A stretch of DNA of 64,000 nucleotides from Streptomyces sp. HPF1205 (GCF_020400825.1 NZ_JAINVH010000001.1:482384-546383); one strand, 5' to 3'; positions 34,826 to 45,624 are shown, counted from the first letter of the stretch. The notes: generated from the letters alone by a model not told the origin. Translations and numbers: made by a program.

Positions 34826-36271
34826 TTAAAGGGCGGAAAAGGCCCCGGGATGGGTGTGCTCCCGTACCGCCCGGTACTGCTGCCGCACCGCCGACCCCAC
34901 GGCCGCCTCGTCGCCCGGGTCCAGCAGTCCGGCCGCGGGCTGCGACCACCGCGGCGGCTCGCTCTGCGACTGCGTGCCCAGCACCGCGCCCAGCGACCAG
35001 GCGGCCTGCCGGGCGGCGCCCAGCGCCGCGTACTCGGCCGCGGGCGGTACGACCACCAGGGTGCCGAACAGGGCCGGCGCGATCGCCTGGACGGCGGGCA
35101 GCTCGGCCGCCGCGCCCAGCAGGAACACCCGGTGCACCGGGACACCCTTGTTGCGCAGCACGTCCAGCGCGTCCGTGAGCGCGCACAGCATGCCCTCGAA
35201 GGCGGCCCTGGCGAGGTGCTCCGGCTTCATCGACTCCCGGCGCAGCCCGGCGAGGGTGCCCGCGGTGTGCGGAAGGTCCGGGGTCCGCTCGCCCTCCAGG
35301 TAGGGCAGCAGCACCAGCCCGTACGCGCCCGGGGTCGAGCGCAGCGCCAGCTCCGACAGGCCCGCCAGGTCGGTGCCGAGCAGTTCGGCGGTGCCGCGCA
35401 GGGTACGTACCGCGTTGCGCACCTGGACCTGCGGCAGATGGCGGCCGGTGGCGTCGGCGTACGCGGTGACCGTACCCGTGGGGTCCTTCACCGCCTCGTG
35501 GTGCACCGCGAAGACGGTGCCGCCCGCGCCCAGGGAGATCACCGCGTCGCCCGGACCGAGGCCCAGGCCCAGCGCGGCGGCCATGGTCTCGCCGGTACCG
35601 GCCGAGATCAGCAGGCCCTCCGGGGTCTGGCCGGCCGGTTCGGCGGGGGCGAGCACGTCGGGCAGCCGCACCGCGTGCCCCAGCGCCCGCTCCACCAGGT
35701 CGGTCCGGTACTCGCCGGTGGCCGCCGACCAGTAGCCCGTGCAGGAGGCGTCGCCGCGGTCGGTGGTACGGCGGGCGGGCTGGCCGAGCAACTGCCACAC
35801 CAGCCAGTCGTGGGGAAGGAGTACGTGGGCCACGCGCTTGGCGGCGGCCGGTTCGTGCTGGGCCAGCCAGCGCAGTTTGGACACCGGGTGCGCGGCCTGC
35901 GGCAGGGTGCCGACGGCTTCGGCCCAGCCGGCCGGCCCGCCCAGCTCCTCCAGCAGGTCGGCGGCCTGCACCTGGGCCCGCTTGTCGCCGCGGAGCAGGG
36001 CCGGGCGCACGGTGACCCCGCCGGCGTCCAGCGCGAGCAGCCCGTGCTGCTGGCCGGAGATACCGATGGCCTGCACGCCCTCCAGCACCCCGCCCTTGGC
36101 GGCCTCACCGAGCGACAGCAGCCACGCCTGCGGGTCCAGCTCGGAGGGGTGCTCCCCCTCGCCGAGCGGATGCGGGGCGTGCCCCTGCTTGAGCACGGCC
36201 CCGCTGTCGCTGTCGCACACCACGATCGTGGTGCCGGTGGTCGAACTGTCTATGCCCGCGACTTTCCCCAT
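34826..36271 (-). CDS. xylB: Xylulokinase (FGGY carbohydrate kinase)
   Basis: 481 residues. N-terminal ATPase fold AGIDSSTTGTTIVVCDSDSG, sugar-binding ISGQQHGLLALD, the active-site Asp in TDRGDASCTGYW, and the C-terminal FGGY nucleotide part (ISLGAGGTVFAVHH; RVFLLGAAAELPAVQ). It phosphorylates D-xylulose to xylulose 5-phosphate. Xylose isomerase is not adjacent, but a GH11 xylanase lies 1.9 kb away, giving a loose xylan theme. The 'AAAELP' motif near the C-terminus replaces the usual GGGA-type stretch, so substrate specificity should not be taken as certain. Confidence 0.85.
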   Translation of the reverse strand: MGKVAGIDSSTTGTTIVVCDSDSGAVLKQGHAPHPLGEGEHPSELDPQAWLLSLGEAAKGGVLEGVQAIGISGQQHGLLALDAGGVTVRPALLRGDKRAQVQAADLLEELGGPAGWAEAVGTLPQAAHPVSKLRWLAQHEPAAAKRVAHVLLPHDWLVWQLLGQPARRTTDRGDASCTGYWSAATGEYRTDLVERALGHAVRLPDVLAPAEPAGQTPEGLLISAGTGETMAAALGLGLGPGDAVISLGAGGTVFAVHHEAVKDPTGTVTAYADATGRHLPQVQVRNAVRTLRGTAELLGTDLAGLSELALRSTPGAYGLVLLPYLEGERTPDLPHTAGTLAGLRRESMKPEHLARAAFEGMLCALTDALDVLRNKGVPVHRVFLLGAAAELPAVQAIAPALFGTLVVVPPAAEYAALGAARQAAWSLGAVLGTQSQSEPPRWSQPAAGLLDPGDEAAVGSAVRQQYRAVREHTHPGAFSAL

Positions 36272-36320
36272 GGGGCCGATGATGCCCTACGGGGAGGGGG
36301 CGGGGCATGGCGAACGGGGG

Positions 36321-36617
36321 TCACGTGTTCGACGTGCCCCAGTCGTCCTCCGGCGCGCTTCCGTTGCGCAGCGCCCGCACCTTCTCGGCCAGCGGGCCGG
36401 GCAGGTGGTCGCCCACCTTGGCGGACACGGTCTCGGCGGCCTTGACGGCGGACTTGCGGCCCTGCAGCACGGCCGCCTCCGCCGTATTGCGTACCGCGGG
36501 GTTCTGGGCGAGCTTCTGCGCCTGGGCGCGCAACTGCTCGTACCGCTCCCGCCCGGCGCGCGCGCCGAGCACGTAACCGACCACGGCACCCACGATGAAC
36601 GTCAGCCGGTAGCGCAT
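36321..36617 (-). CDS. YtxH-like small membrane-associated protein
   Basis: 98 residues. One hydrophobic Gly-rich segment (LTFIVGAVVGYVLGARAGRERYEQL) is followed by an amphipathic, Ala-rich helical tail. This is a common actinobacterial arrangement with an unknown role, sometimes linked to the envelope stress set. ATG 36617 follows GAAGGGTGGAG. Confidence 0.7.
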   Translation of the reverse strand: MRYRLTFIVGAVVGYVLGARAGRERYEQLRAQAQKLAQNPAVRNTAEAAVLQGRKSAVKAAETVSAKVGDHLPGPLAEKVRALRNGSAPEDDWGTSNT

Positions 36618-36818
36618 GGCTCCACCCTTCACTCGTACCTAGCGGGCTGTTCGGCGCCTACCCTGCCCACCCCGGCGGCAACCCCGTCGGCAAGCCCGTC
36701 GGCAACCCGGCGGAAGCGGTTGGCGGAGCACCCCCCCACTTGCGCTAATGTATGTGTCGCACCGATCGCGCGCCCCCCGGGATGACCCCGGTGGGTGCAT
36801 TCGGCGCACACAGGGCGA

Positions 36819-36891
36819 TCCTCCGTAGCTCAATTGGCAGAGCAGCCGGCTGTTAACCGGCAGGTTACTGGTTCGAGTCCAGTCGGGGGAG
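36819..36891 (+). tRNA. tRNA-Asn (GTT)
   Basis: 73 nt. The acceptor TCCTCCG pairs with CGGGGGA (one G-T). The anticodon arm GCCGG-CTGTTAA-CCGGC gives anticodon GTT, and the T-arm loop is TTCGAGT. No CCA is encoded. An identical copy starts five bases after it ends. Confidence 0.97.
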
Positions 36892-36896
36892 CTCGG

Positions 36897-36969
36897 TCCT
36901 CCGTAGCTCAATTGGCAGAGCAGCCGGCTGTTAACCGGCAGGTTACTGGTTCGAGTCCAGTCGGGGGAG
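36897..36969 (+). tRNA. tRNA-Asn (GTT), second copy
   Basis: Identical over 73 nt to the preceding tRNA-Asn, so a recent tandem duplication or gene conversion is likely. A Rho-independent terminator follows 20 bp downstream. Confidence 0.97.
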
Positions 36970-36989
36970 CGCGACCATCACAGTGGATC

Positions 36990-37011
36990 AGGACCCTCCG
37001 GGGTCCTTTTT
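36990..37011 (+). terminator. Rho-independent terminator of the tRNA-Asn pair
   Basis: AGGACCC (36990-36996), loop TCCG, GGGTCCT (37001-37007), then TTTT. A canonical stem plus T-run, rare in this GC-rich window. Confidence 0.85.
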
Positions 37012-37178
37012 CACGCCCGCCGCCGCCCGCCGCCGCCCTTCACCGCCCCCTCGCGGCGCGCCGCGGCAGCCCCGACGGGCTCCGGCGAGTCCACTCCACG
37101 ACCTGTCTGTGACCCGCGAGGGCGACAGATCGTATGAGCGGCTATGCTGCGGCAGACGGCGCGCACGGCGCACCGTAC

Positions 37179-37252
37179 GGGGCGGTAGCTCAGCCGGTTA
37201 GAGCAGCGGACTCATAATCCGTCGGTCGTGGGTTCGAGTCCCACCCGCCCCA
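37179..37252 (+). tRNA. tRNA with CAT anticodon (elongator Met, or Ile2)
   Basis: 74 nt plus an encoded CCA (37253-37255). The acceptor GGGGCGG pairs perfectly with CCGCCCC, and the anticodon loop CTCATAA gives CAT. The D-arm (AGCTCAGCCGGTTAGAGC) excludes the initiator type. Elongator Met is preferred; a lysidine-modified Ile2 has the same anticodon and cannot be ruled out by eye. Its 3' end is the left repeat of a putative genomic island. Confidence 0.93.
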
Positions 37253-37282
37253 CCACGCGGGTCACCGGGGGCGCCCCGGTTG
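37230..37282 (+). repeat. Left island repeat (attL-like), within and after the tRNA
   Basis: The first 24 bp match the right copy exactly from the T-arm (GGTTCGAGTCCCACC...) through CC of the CCA. The match then continues into flanking DNA with three single-base differences. The tRNA is left intact here. Confidence 0.7.
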
Positions 37283-39279
<1,997 letters not shown>

Positions 39280-39287
39280 TCCCCGCC

Positions 39288-39313
39288 TGCCCGGGCGCAC
39301 CCGCGCCCGGGCA
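39288..39313 (+). terminator. Xylanase gene terminator
   Basis: TGCCCGGGCGC (39288-39298) pairs exactly with GCGCCCGGGCA (39303-39313) around loop ACCC, 8 bp after the stop codon. It has no T-run. Confidence 0.6.
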
Positions 39314-39396
39314 CACCGGGCCCGGCGGCACCGGCAAGGAACACCGCCCGACTCGCCGGCCGCGTGCGGCGGGCGGTGGGTGGTACTCGGCCGGCC

Positions 39397-40071
39397 TCAC
39401 GCGGGCCGCACGGCACGGTAGAAGGCGACGCGGCCCATGACGCGGTGCCGGTGGGTGGCCACCTCGTCGCACGCGAAACCGGCGGCGGCCAGCAGGCGCG
39501 GCAGATCGTCGTCCCCGGCCCGGTGGCCGGACCTCGACATGCGCCGGGCCATGAGGCCGTGCACCCCGTGCAGGTCCCCGGTCATGTCGAGCACGTACAG
39601 GCTGCCGCCCGGCCGCAGTACGCGCAGCGCCTCCGCGAGGGACGCGGCCTTCCCGTCGTCGTCGAGGTGGTGCAGCATCAACGACGACAGCACCCGGTCG
39701 AAGGCGGCGTCGTCGAAGGGAAGCCGCTGCGCGTAGCCCTGCTCGAAACGGATTCCGGTCAGCCCGCCGGTCTTCCGCCGCGCGCGGGCGAGGGCCAGGG
39801 GATCGGGGTCGAGGCCGACGACCCGCACGCCGGGGTGGGCCTGTTTGGCGCGCAGGCACAGGGTGCCGGTGCCGCAGCCGATCTCGAGTGCCACCTGCCC
39901 GTCGGCGAGTTCCGCCCGGTCGATCAGGGCGCGGTGGAGCTTCGGCACGCCGAGGGCGGAGCTGAGGATGTCGTAGAACGGCAGGAAGGCGTCCCGGCCG
40001 GCGGCGGGCAGGTAGTCGTGGCGGTGACCGTCGGCGTGCTTGATAGGAGGATGTTTCGTCATACCAGCCAT
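39397..40071 (-). CDS. Class I SAM-dependent methyltransferase
   Basis: 224 residues. Motif I VALEIGCGTGTLCLRA, then VVGLDPDPLALARARRK, LPFDDAAFDRVLSSLMLHHL and VLRPGGSLYVLDMTG place it in the Methyltransf_11/UbiE-like group. Start candidates at 40083, 40071 and 40062 lie close together; GGAGA precedes 40071 by 11 nt. It is divergent from the AraC regulator with a 65-bp gap, so the regulator probably controls it. The substrate is unknown. Confidence 0.83.
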   Translation of the reverse strand: MAGMTKHPPIKHADGHRHDYLPAAGRDAFLPFYDILSSALGVPKLHRALIDRAELADGQVALEIGCGTGTLCLRAKQAHPGVRVVGLDPDPLALARARRKTGGLTGIRFEQGYAQRLPFDDAAFDRVLSSLMLHHLDDDGKAASLAEALRVLRPGGSLYVLDMTGDLHGVHGLMARRMSRSGHRAGDDDLPRLLAAAGFACDEVATHRHRVMGRVAFYRAVRPA

Positions 40072-40136
40072 GCTGGCGCCCATCTCCGGACTGTGGTTGA
40101 CCGATCCTCGGCAGAAATAGGATTATCTTCGCCCGT

Positions 40137-41093
40137 ATGACCCAGTCGGCCAAACAGGAGCGCTACCGAGCGGGAGTACCTGTCTACGGCTACCGGACCG
40201 ATCCGCAGACACCGCCGGTCAGCGTGCTGCGGCTGGGCGAGCACGTCCATCCGGTCCCCGGACAGCGCCACATCCACGACTTCCCGGTGCTGCTGTACAT
40301 CGAGCAGGCCGTGGCGGCAGCGGCGGCCGGGCCCGGTCTCCCGGTCCGGGACGGCGACGCGTACGTGCTGGCCCCCGGCCAGGTGGTGGACCCCGCCGTC
40401 GTCGCCCCGATCGGTGAGGGGTACGCGGTCTTCTTCGACCCGGTCGCCCTGGGCGGCGACGACCGGGCGCCGTGGCCGTCCTGGCGGACCCACCCGCTGT
40501 TGTCGCCGTTCCTGCACGACGTGCCGGGCGGGGTGCTGCGCCTGCGCGTCCCGCCGGCGCGGCGGCCGGTGTGGGCGGCCACGATGCGGGAGATCGGACA
40601 GGAGCTGGCCGAGCGGCAGGAGGGACACCGGCAAGCCGCGCTGGCGCATCTGACGCTGCTGCTCGTCGATGTCGGCCGGCTGGCCGTCGACGTGGTGGAC
40701 GACCTGCACCGCAGCAGTGAGCCCCTGCTGGCCGAGGTGTTCGACGTGATCGAGCGGCGCTTCGCCGAACCGCTGTCGCTGCGCGAGGTGGCCGCGAGCG
40801 TCGGAATGAGCCCGGGCCACTTGACCACGGTGGTACGGCGGCGCACCGGCCGCACGGTGGTGGACTGGATCACCGAACGCCGCATGGTCCACGCCCGGAG
40901 CCTGCTCGCGGGAACGGACCTGCCGGTGGCCGAGATCGCGCGCCGCGTCGGCATGCCCGACCCCGGCTACTTCGCGCGGATCTTCCGGCGCGCCAACGGG
41001 GTTTCCGCCCGTGTCTGGCGCCGGGAGTCCGCCCGGGACACACCCCGTCCGGCGGCGAAGAGCACCGGTCCGCGCACTCGACGCACACCCTGA
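40137..41093 (+). CDS. AraC-family transcriptional regulator
   Basis: 318 residues. A cupin-type sensor (HVHPVPGQRHIHDFPVLLYIEQ; DAYVLAPGQVVDPAVV) precedes two helix-turn-helix motifs (LSLREVAASVGMSPGHLTTVVRRRTGRTVVDWITERRM; LPVAEIARRVGMPDPGYFARIFRRANG). It ends 6 bp before the right island repeat, which suggests the gene was the edge of the inserted segment. Its partner is probably the divergent methyltransferase gene. Confidence 0.88.
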   Translation: MTQSAKQERYRAGVPVYGYRTDPQTPPVSVLRLGEHVHPVPGQRHIHDFPVLLYIEQAVAAAAAGPGLPVRDGDAYVLAPGQVVDPAVVAPIGEGYAVFFDPVALGGDDRAPWPSWRTHPLLSPFLHDVPGGVLRLRVPPARRPVWAATMREIGQELAERQEGHRQAALAHLTLLLVDVGRLAVDVVDDLHRSSEPLLAEVFDVIERRFAEPLSLREVAASVGMSPGHLTTVVRRRTGRTVVDWITERRMVHARSLLAGTDLPVAEIARRVGMPDPGYFARIFRRANGVSARVWRRESARDTPRPAAKSTGPRTRRTP

Positions 41094-41099
41094 CGCCCG

Positions 41100-41152
41100 G
41101 GGTTCGAGTCCCACCCGCCCCACCGCGCGGGTCACCGGGGGTGCCCCGGCTG
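41100..41152 (+). repeat. Right island repeat (attR-like tRNA fragment)
   Basis: Copies the last part of the CAT tRNA from the T-arm to CC of the CCA, plus about 28 bp of flanking sequence, without the rest of the tRNA. Three mismatches to the left copy (A/G, C/T, T/C). Confidence 0.7.
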
Positions 41153-41186
41153 TCCGTCGCCTTCGGCGGCGCCGGCCCGGCGGACA

Positions 41187-42032
41187 TCAGTCGGTCGTCG
41201 TCGCCGTGTTCGTCGCCGGCTTCCTGCTCGTGTCGATGGTGTCGGACGCCGGCGGGGTCGGGATGGTCCGGGCGCCGCCGAAGCTTTTGAAGTCGAAGGT
41301 GTTCCGCTGCTCGCCGTCGTCCCAGACGTACCGCACCGGATAGCCGTCCTGGCCGACCCACACGTCCGCCTGCGCGGTGGCGGGCACGTGCTTCAGCGCG
41401 ACGATGGCGGGGTCGGCCGCGACGGTCGCGTGATAGTGGGTCGTCGGCTTGCCGTCCACCGTCTCCCGCCCGACCAGGGCGACCCTGCCCGCGGCTGCGG
41501 GCGCCCTCAGCGCGTCGATCGGGTTCCGGGCGCCCGCCTTGTTCATCGCGTCGGTGAGAGCGCTGCCGCCGACAGCCGTCTCCGAGTAGCGCAGCCAGTG
41601 CCGTCCCTTGAACGCTCCGCTCCTCACCGGGTCGATCGACAGGTATTCGCTGTCGCCCTTCATGATCATCTCCATGCGGCCGGTGCGGTTCACGTTCTGC
41701 ATGCCGAAGTCGGCCGGAGAGGCGGTGACGTCGAGGCCCAGGCCGCTGCTCCCCCAGACATGCCAGCCCGACAGGGTGACCGTCCGGCTGCCCCGGCGCT
41801 CGCTCTCCACCATCCAACCGGAGCTCTTGGTGTCCATCCGGGCCACCACCGCGGCGACCGCTTTCGACGCCGCGCTGTCGGCGTCCTTCGCCGCGCCCGC
41901 CGCCTTCGTGGTCGCGGTCGCAGGGGACTTGGCGCCGTGCTCCGTCCGCGCGTGGTGCATGCCGCAGCCCGCTGCGGCCAGCAGTACTGCCAGAACGGCA
42001 GCGCGTCCGGCGGCCGTCGACGTCCTCATCAT
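41187..42032 (-). CDS. Lipoprotein, LppX/LprG-like beta fold
   Basis: 281 residues. The signal peptide ends in LLAAAGC|GMHH (lipobox). The body (RTGRMEMIMKGDSEYLSID; GRHWLRYSE; VALVGRETVDGKPTTHYHATV; AQADVWVGQDGYPVRYVWDD) has the alternating strands of LppX/LprG-type and LolA-like surface lipoproteins that bind lipids. ATG 42032 follows AGGGGTGGGA. The ligand is unknown. Confidence 0.7.
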   Translation of the reverse strand: MMRTSTAAGRAAVLAVLLAAAGCGMHHARTEHGAKSPATATTKAAGAAKDADSAASKAVAAVVARMDTKSSGWMVESERRGSRTVTLSGWHVWGSSGLGLDVTASPADFGMQNVNRTGRMEMIMKGDSEYLSIDPVRSGAFKGRHWLRYSETAVGGSALTDAMNKAGARNPIDALRAPAAAGRVALVGRETVDGKPTTHYHATVAADPAIVALKHVPATAQADVWVGQDGYPVRYVWDDGEQRNTFDFKSFGGARTIPTPPASDTIDTSRKPATNTATTTD

Positions 42033-42213
42033 GTGTCCCACCCCTGATAACGCGCCGTGTCCGCGCGGAAGGCCCACTGTAAACGGCGAGCGTTCCGGCC
42101 GGGGTTCCGGGCGGTCGGCCATTCGGCGGCCGGCGTGGTGAATTCCCCGCGGAATTTACTAGGTTGGCCTCTCTCGTCCGATTCCCACGGTTTCCCACAG
42201 GGGAGTTGCAGCC

Positions 42214-43158
42214 ATGCGGCAAGAGCAGATGACCTTCCAGGCGATCGAGGTCGGTGACGGCGGCGACGGGCGGTGGGCCGCCCACGCCCTGACGCTGTGG
42301 GAGGAGATGGAGGGCCTGCTGACCGAGGAGGGCCGGACCGCGCAGGGCGCGGACCGCGTTCGGACGCTGTTCCGTACGCACATGCCGGAACTGGTCCCGG
42401 TACTGGACCGCCTGGCCGACCGGCTCGACCGGCCCGCGGCGGAAGTCCTCCTCACCCACGCGGCATTGCGGCCGTTCGCCCAGTCCTGCACCCAGATCGG
42501 CCGGAACGGCACCCTGCTGCGCAACTACGACCTGCTGCCCGAGCAGTGCGAGGGGACCATCGTCTCCTCCTGCTTCCTGCGCCCCGTGATCGGGACGCAG
42601 GACGTGCTGTGGGGCTTGCTGGACGGGATGAACGACGCCGGGCTCGCGGTCTCGCTCACCTGGGGCGGGCGTTCCGTCCACGGACGCGGCTTCGCGATTC
42701 TCATCGTGGTGCGCTACCTGCTGGAGACGTGCGACACCGTCGACGAGGCGCTCGGCAGGCTGCGCTCCCTGCCCATCGCCGTCCCCCAGAACCTCACCCT
42801 CGTCGATCCCACCAAGGCGCTGACGGTGTACGTCGGGCCCGACATCGCCCCGATGGTGGCGCCGGACGCCTGCGCCGCCAATCACCAGCACCTGCCGGTG
42901 ACCGACGAGCAGGAGCGGGCCCTGCGGACGCAGGAGCGGCTGCGCGCCATACGCGCCGCCGGTACGGACGTGGCGGCGATGCTGAAGCCGCCGCTGTACC
43001 GGTCCGTCGACGAGGAAGGGGTGAGAACGCTCTACACGGCCCACTACCGGCCCGTCGAGGGCCGCGTGACCTACTACTGGCCCGGTGAGTCCTGGGAGCA
43101 GTCCTTCGGCGGCTTCACGCCCGGATCCCGCACCGTGACCTGGGGCCGAACCGGCTGA
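42214..43158 (+). CDS. C45-type Ntn hydrolase (acyl-CoA:6-APA acyltransferase-like)
   Basis: 314 residues. The candidate nucleophile is the Cys in FAQSCTQIGRNGTLLRNYDL, matching the C45 pattern in which Cys follows autoprocessing or removal of a leader. NDAGLAVSLTWGGR and ILIVVRYLLETCDTVDEALGRLRSLPI are the other conserved blocks, and Asn/Ala at CAANHQH likely belong to the active site. Linear amide hydrolysis is expected; the substrate is unknown. ATG 42214 follows GGGGAG. Confidence 0.75.
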   Translation: MRQEQMTFQAIEVGDGGDGRWAAHALTLWEEMEGLLTEEGRTAQGADRVRTLFRTHMPELVPVLDRLADRLDRPAAEVLLTHAALRPFAQSCTQIGRNGTLLRNYDLLPEQCEGTIVSSCFLRPVIGTQDVLWGLLDGMNDAGLAVSLTWGGRSVHGRGFAILIVVRYLLETCDTVDEALGRLRSLPIAVPQNLTLVDPTKALTVYVGPDIAPMVAPDACAANHQHLPVTDEQERALRTQERLRAIRAAGTDVAAMLKPPLYRSVDEEGVRTLYTAHYRPVEGRVTYYWPGESWEQSFGGFTPGSRTVTWGRTG

Positions 43159-43192
43159 GCCCGCGCCGGCCGAGCCCGTGGCGGGGGCCCGT

Positions 43193-43378
43193 TCAGCGGC
43201 GCCAGCGGCGTCTGGTCGAGGCGGACCAGCCGTGGCCGAAGCCCGCCAGGTGAAGGGCGACGAAGAAGGCTCCGGCGATCAGCAGGCTGAAGGGTGTGAA
43301 CGCCGCGTCCGTGGACGTGCTCGTGACGTTGATGAGGTAGGCGATGGCGAGGATGACGGCGCCCACGGCTGCCAGCAT
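43193..43378 (-). CDS. Small two-helix membrane protein
   Basis: 61 residues with two hydrophobic segments (AVGAVILAIAYLINV; FSLLIAGAFFVALHLAGF) and a basic C-terminus. Similar small proteins are common in Streptomyces from memory. Unknown function; it is convergent with the Ntn hydrolase gene. Confidence 0.6.
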   Translation of the reverse strand: MLAAVGAVILAIAYLINVTSTSTDAAFTPFSLLIAGAFFVALHLAGFGHGWSASTRRRWRR

Positions 43379-43523
43379 GTGAAGTCTCCTTTGCGGTGGC
43401 CCGGTCGGCGTCGGCGGACGCCGGTCGCTCCGGTGAGGCGTCGGTCGCCCCGTACGCTCCGTTGCCCCCGAACGGCCGTTTGAAGCCTGCGTTCCCGGCC
43501 ACGGGCCCGACCCGGAAGCGGTC

Positions 43524-43561
43524 GGCCCCGGTGGCCCTCTGTACGAGGGGCCACCGGGGCC
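43524..43561 (-). terminator. Perfect 14-bp terminator hairpin after the DUF3103 gene
   Basis: GGCCCCGGTGGCCC (43524-43537) and its exact complement (43548-43561) enclose a 10-nt loop, about 46 bp past the DUF3103 stop on the minus strand. Nothing else is seen in the 228-bp gap to the small membrane gene. Confidence 0.6.
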
Positions 43562-43606
43562 TTGGCGGCTCGCCGCGGGACGGGTGACGACCGGGTGGGC
43601 CGGAGG

Positions 43607-44797
43607 TCACAGACCGGCGACCCAGTAGGGCTCGATGGTCATCCAGCCGTTGCCGCGGGCGCCGTGGATGGTGCCCGACTCCTGCTCGGTGATGGTGTAC
43701 CAGGAGTCGACGTAGTCGTCGTCGTTGGTGTACCAGGCCGAGGGGATGGCGTTGAGGATGGCGTCCACCAGGGGCTGGTAGGCGCCGTTGTCGGTGATGT
43801 AGAGCAGCGCGTCGGCGATGGCGATGGCCAGGGACTGGTAGTTCTGGCCCGAGTCGGACTCCATCATCACCAGGTCGGCCGCGTCGTACTTGTAGTTGGA
43901 CCAGTTGATGACGAGCTGGTTCGGGTAGTAGGTGTGGTGGTCGTTGTCCAGGTACGGCATGTCGACCGAGTCGACGCGGACCTTCCCGTCCCAGCCGAAG
44001 CCGCTGACGAGCGAGTAGATCTCGGCGTCGCCTTCGATCCACGGTTCCTCGTCGTCGGTCAGGTAGACCGCGTCCAGCTTGGTGGCCCAGTAGCCGGAGG
44101 TGGCGGCGGCGGCCCGGTCGGTGGCCGCGCTCTTGGGCGCGGCCGAGGTTCCGGCGTCGAGGCCGGCCGCCTGAAGGGTGCGGTTGATGACCGACATGCC
44201 CGCCGCGGCGGCCTTCGTACCGTCGATGTCGATCACGTACACGGCCTGCTTCGGCGCGGTACGCGCGTCGAGGGTGTGGGTGCGTCCCTGGGCGTCGTAG
44301 GCGGTGGCCGTCGAGGCCTTGCCGCCGGTGACGGCCGCCGCCACCAGGGGGACCGTGCCGGGCCGCAGCCCGGCGGCCATCGCCTGGGTGCCGAGGCGCA
44401 GGCGGAGCAGGGAGCCGACGTCCTTGCCGAGCCCCTTGGCCGCGGCGATGCGCTGGTCGGCCGCGCTCACCTGGGCTTCCAGTGCCCGGCCGGCCGGCGT
44501 GGTGGAGGCCGCCGTCAGCGCGCTCAGGTCGACGTCGTGGCCGCTCAGCGCGGCGGAGCGCACCTGGGCGCGCCAGACGGGGTCGGCCAGCGACGCGGCG
44601 AGGGAGCGGGCGGTCCGCGCCTCGGCCCGGCTGACGGTGGAGGAGGCGGAGGCGGCGGAGGAGGCAGGAGCCGCGGCGGCCGGGGCGGCCTCCGGCCGCG
44701 CGACGGCCGACGGCGACGCCAGGCCCTGCAGTGCCGCGACGGTGGCCGCGCATGCCACGAGCGACAGGGCACCGCGCCACGTGATCGATCTGTTCAA
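43607..44797 (-). CDS. Secreted DUF3103 family protein
   Basis: 396 residues. A Sec signal (ALSLVACAATVAALQGLASPSAVA) and an Ala/Ser-rich pro-region lead to the DUF3103 domain: KLDAVYLTDDEEPWIEGDAEIYSLVSG, DMPYLDNDHHTYYPNQLVINW and the C-terminal DYVDSWYTITEQESG. The acidic clusters (DDEEPW, DNDHH) could bind Ca2+; that is inference. The domain has no assigned activity. The long N-terminal region (~35-220) may be a propeptide. Confidence 0.75.
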   Translation of the reverse strand: MNRSITWRGALSLVACAATVAALQGLASPSAVARPEAAPAAAAPASSAASASSTVSRAEARTARSLAASLADPVWRAQVRSAALSGHDVDLSALTAASTTPAGRALEAQVSAADQRIAAAKGLGKDVGSLLRLRLGTQAMAAGLRPGTVPLVAAAVTGGKASTATAYDAQGRTHTLDARTAPKQAVYVIDIDGTKAAAAGMSVINRTLQAAGLDAGTSAAPKSAATDRAAAATSGYWATKLDAVYLTDDEEPWIEGDAEIYSLVSGFGWDGKVRVDSVDMPYLDNDHHTYYPNQLVINWSNYKYDAADLVMMESDSGQNYQSLAIAIADALLYITDNGAYQPLVDAILNAIPSAWYTNDDDYVDSWYTITEQESGTIHGARGNGWMTIEPYWVAGL

Positions 44798-45187
44798 GGG
44801 TCCTCCCGGAGGCGTGCTGCGTCATCCGCCCCGCGCGGGGCGGATGGTGGTGGGGTGCGCGTTCAGGACGGAAACCAACCCGAGCGGATCTATGCGGGTA
44901 GAGCTTGAAGGTAGAACATGTTCATGTCACAAACAAGGCCGTGTGCGCGCATTGCCGCGCGCTTGGCCGGATGGACGCGGACGAACGGCTCAAGGGCGTC
45001 GGACGTGCGCGCGGAGGTGAACGGGCGGGGACCCCGGCCGCCCGTTTCGCCTGTGCCGGCGGCTCCGGCGCTCTACGGTGGTGTCGGCGCGGTACGGCGA
45101 GTACGGCGCGGTACGCGAGTACGGCCGATATGACGGCGTACGCCGGCGGACCGTGGGCGAAGGCGTGAGGCGGAGGGGCGGGGCTCG
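44798..45187. other. 390-bp divergent regulatory region
   Basis: No gene is seen. A perfect GAACATGTTC palindrome lies at 44914-44923, nearer the DUF3103 side. A tandem near-repeat at 45085-45121 (CGGCGCGGTACGGCGAGTA then a copy lacking one base) precedes the trypco2 gene. GTAC recurs in the repeat and just beyond. Promoter -35/-10 elements are not clear. Confidence 0.45.
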
Positions 45188-45544
45188 GTGGACATTCCCT
45201 TGGTGGAGGCGGTCGCGGCGGTGCGCGACGAGCTGATCGCGGCGGCGGGGGCGGGCGGCGACCACCCCGGCCTGGTCTTCGCGGTCGGGCCCGTGCAGAT
45301 GGACTTCGAGGTGGAGATCCGTGCCGACGCGAAGGCCAAGGCGGGCTTCCGGCTCTGGGCCGTCGGCGCGGAGGCCGAGGCGGGGGTCTCCCGCGGCCGC
45401 ACCCACCGCGTGTCGTTCACGCTCACCCCGCGCAAGGCCACCGGCGGCGACCTGCTGGTCAGCAGCGGCAGCGGCAGCGGCAGCGACAGCGGTACGGACG
45501 GGCAGGCGGGCCTCGTGGGCACAGCGGACCGCATCCCGGACTGA
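45188..45544 (+). CDS. Trypco2 (trypsin-co-occurring domain 2) protein
   Basis: 118 residues. It has the compact family pattern: LVEAVAAVRDELIAAA, LVFAVGPVQMDFEVEIRADAKAKAGFRLWAVGAEAEAG and SRGRTHRVSFTLTPRK, ending in an acidic Ser/Gly tail. Trypco2 domains were defined by Aravind and colleagues as partners of trypsin-like peptidases in NTP-dependent conflict systems. GTG 45188 is followed, 80 bp after the stop, by the protease-NTPase gene, so an operon is likely. It may be the regulator or substrate of the protease. Confidence 0.85.
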   Translation: MDIPLVEAVAAVRDELIAAAGAGGDHPGLVFAVGPVQMDFEVEIRADAKAKAGFRLWAVGAEAEAGVSRGRTHRVSFTLTPRKATGGDLLVSSGSGSGSDSGTDGQAGLVGTADRIPD

Positions 45545-45624
45545 GCCGGGCGCGACGGACCGACCCAGTCCGGGATGCGGCCCGCCGCGCATTCGGCCGG
45601 CCGAACGACCGTCAGGGGGGACAG

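Noticed and set aside
37179..37252. Initiator tRNA-Met
   Set aside because: The acceptor stem begins with a paired G and the D-arm and anticodon stem lack the initiator pattern (no three GC pairs closing the anticodon loop).
44914..44923. GAACATGTTC as a LexA (SOS) box
   Set aside because: The actinobacterial consensus has four bases between GAAC and GTTC; here there are two.
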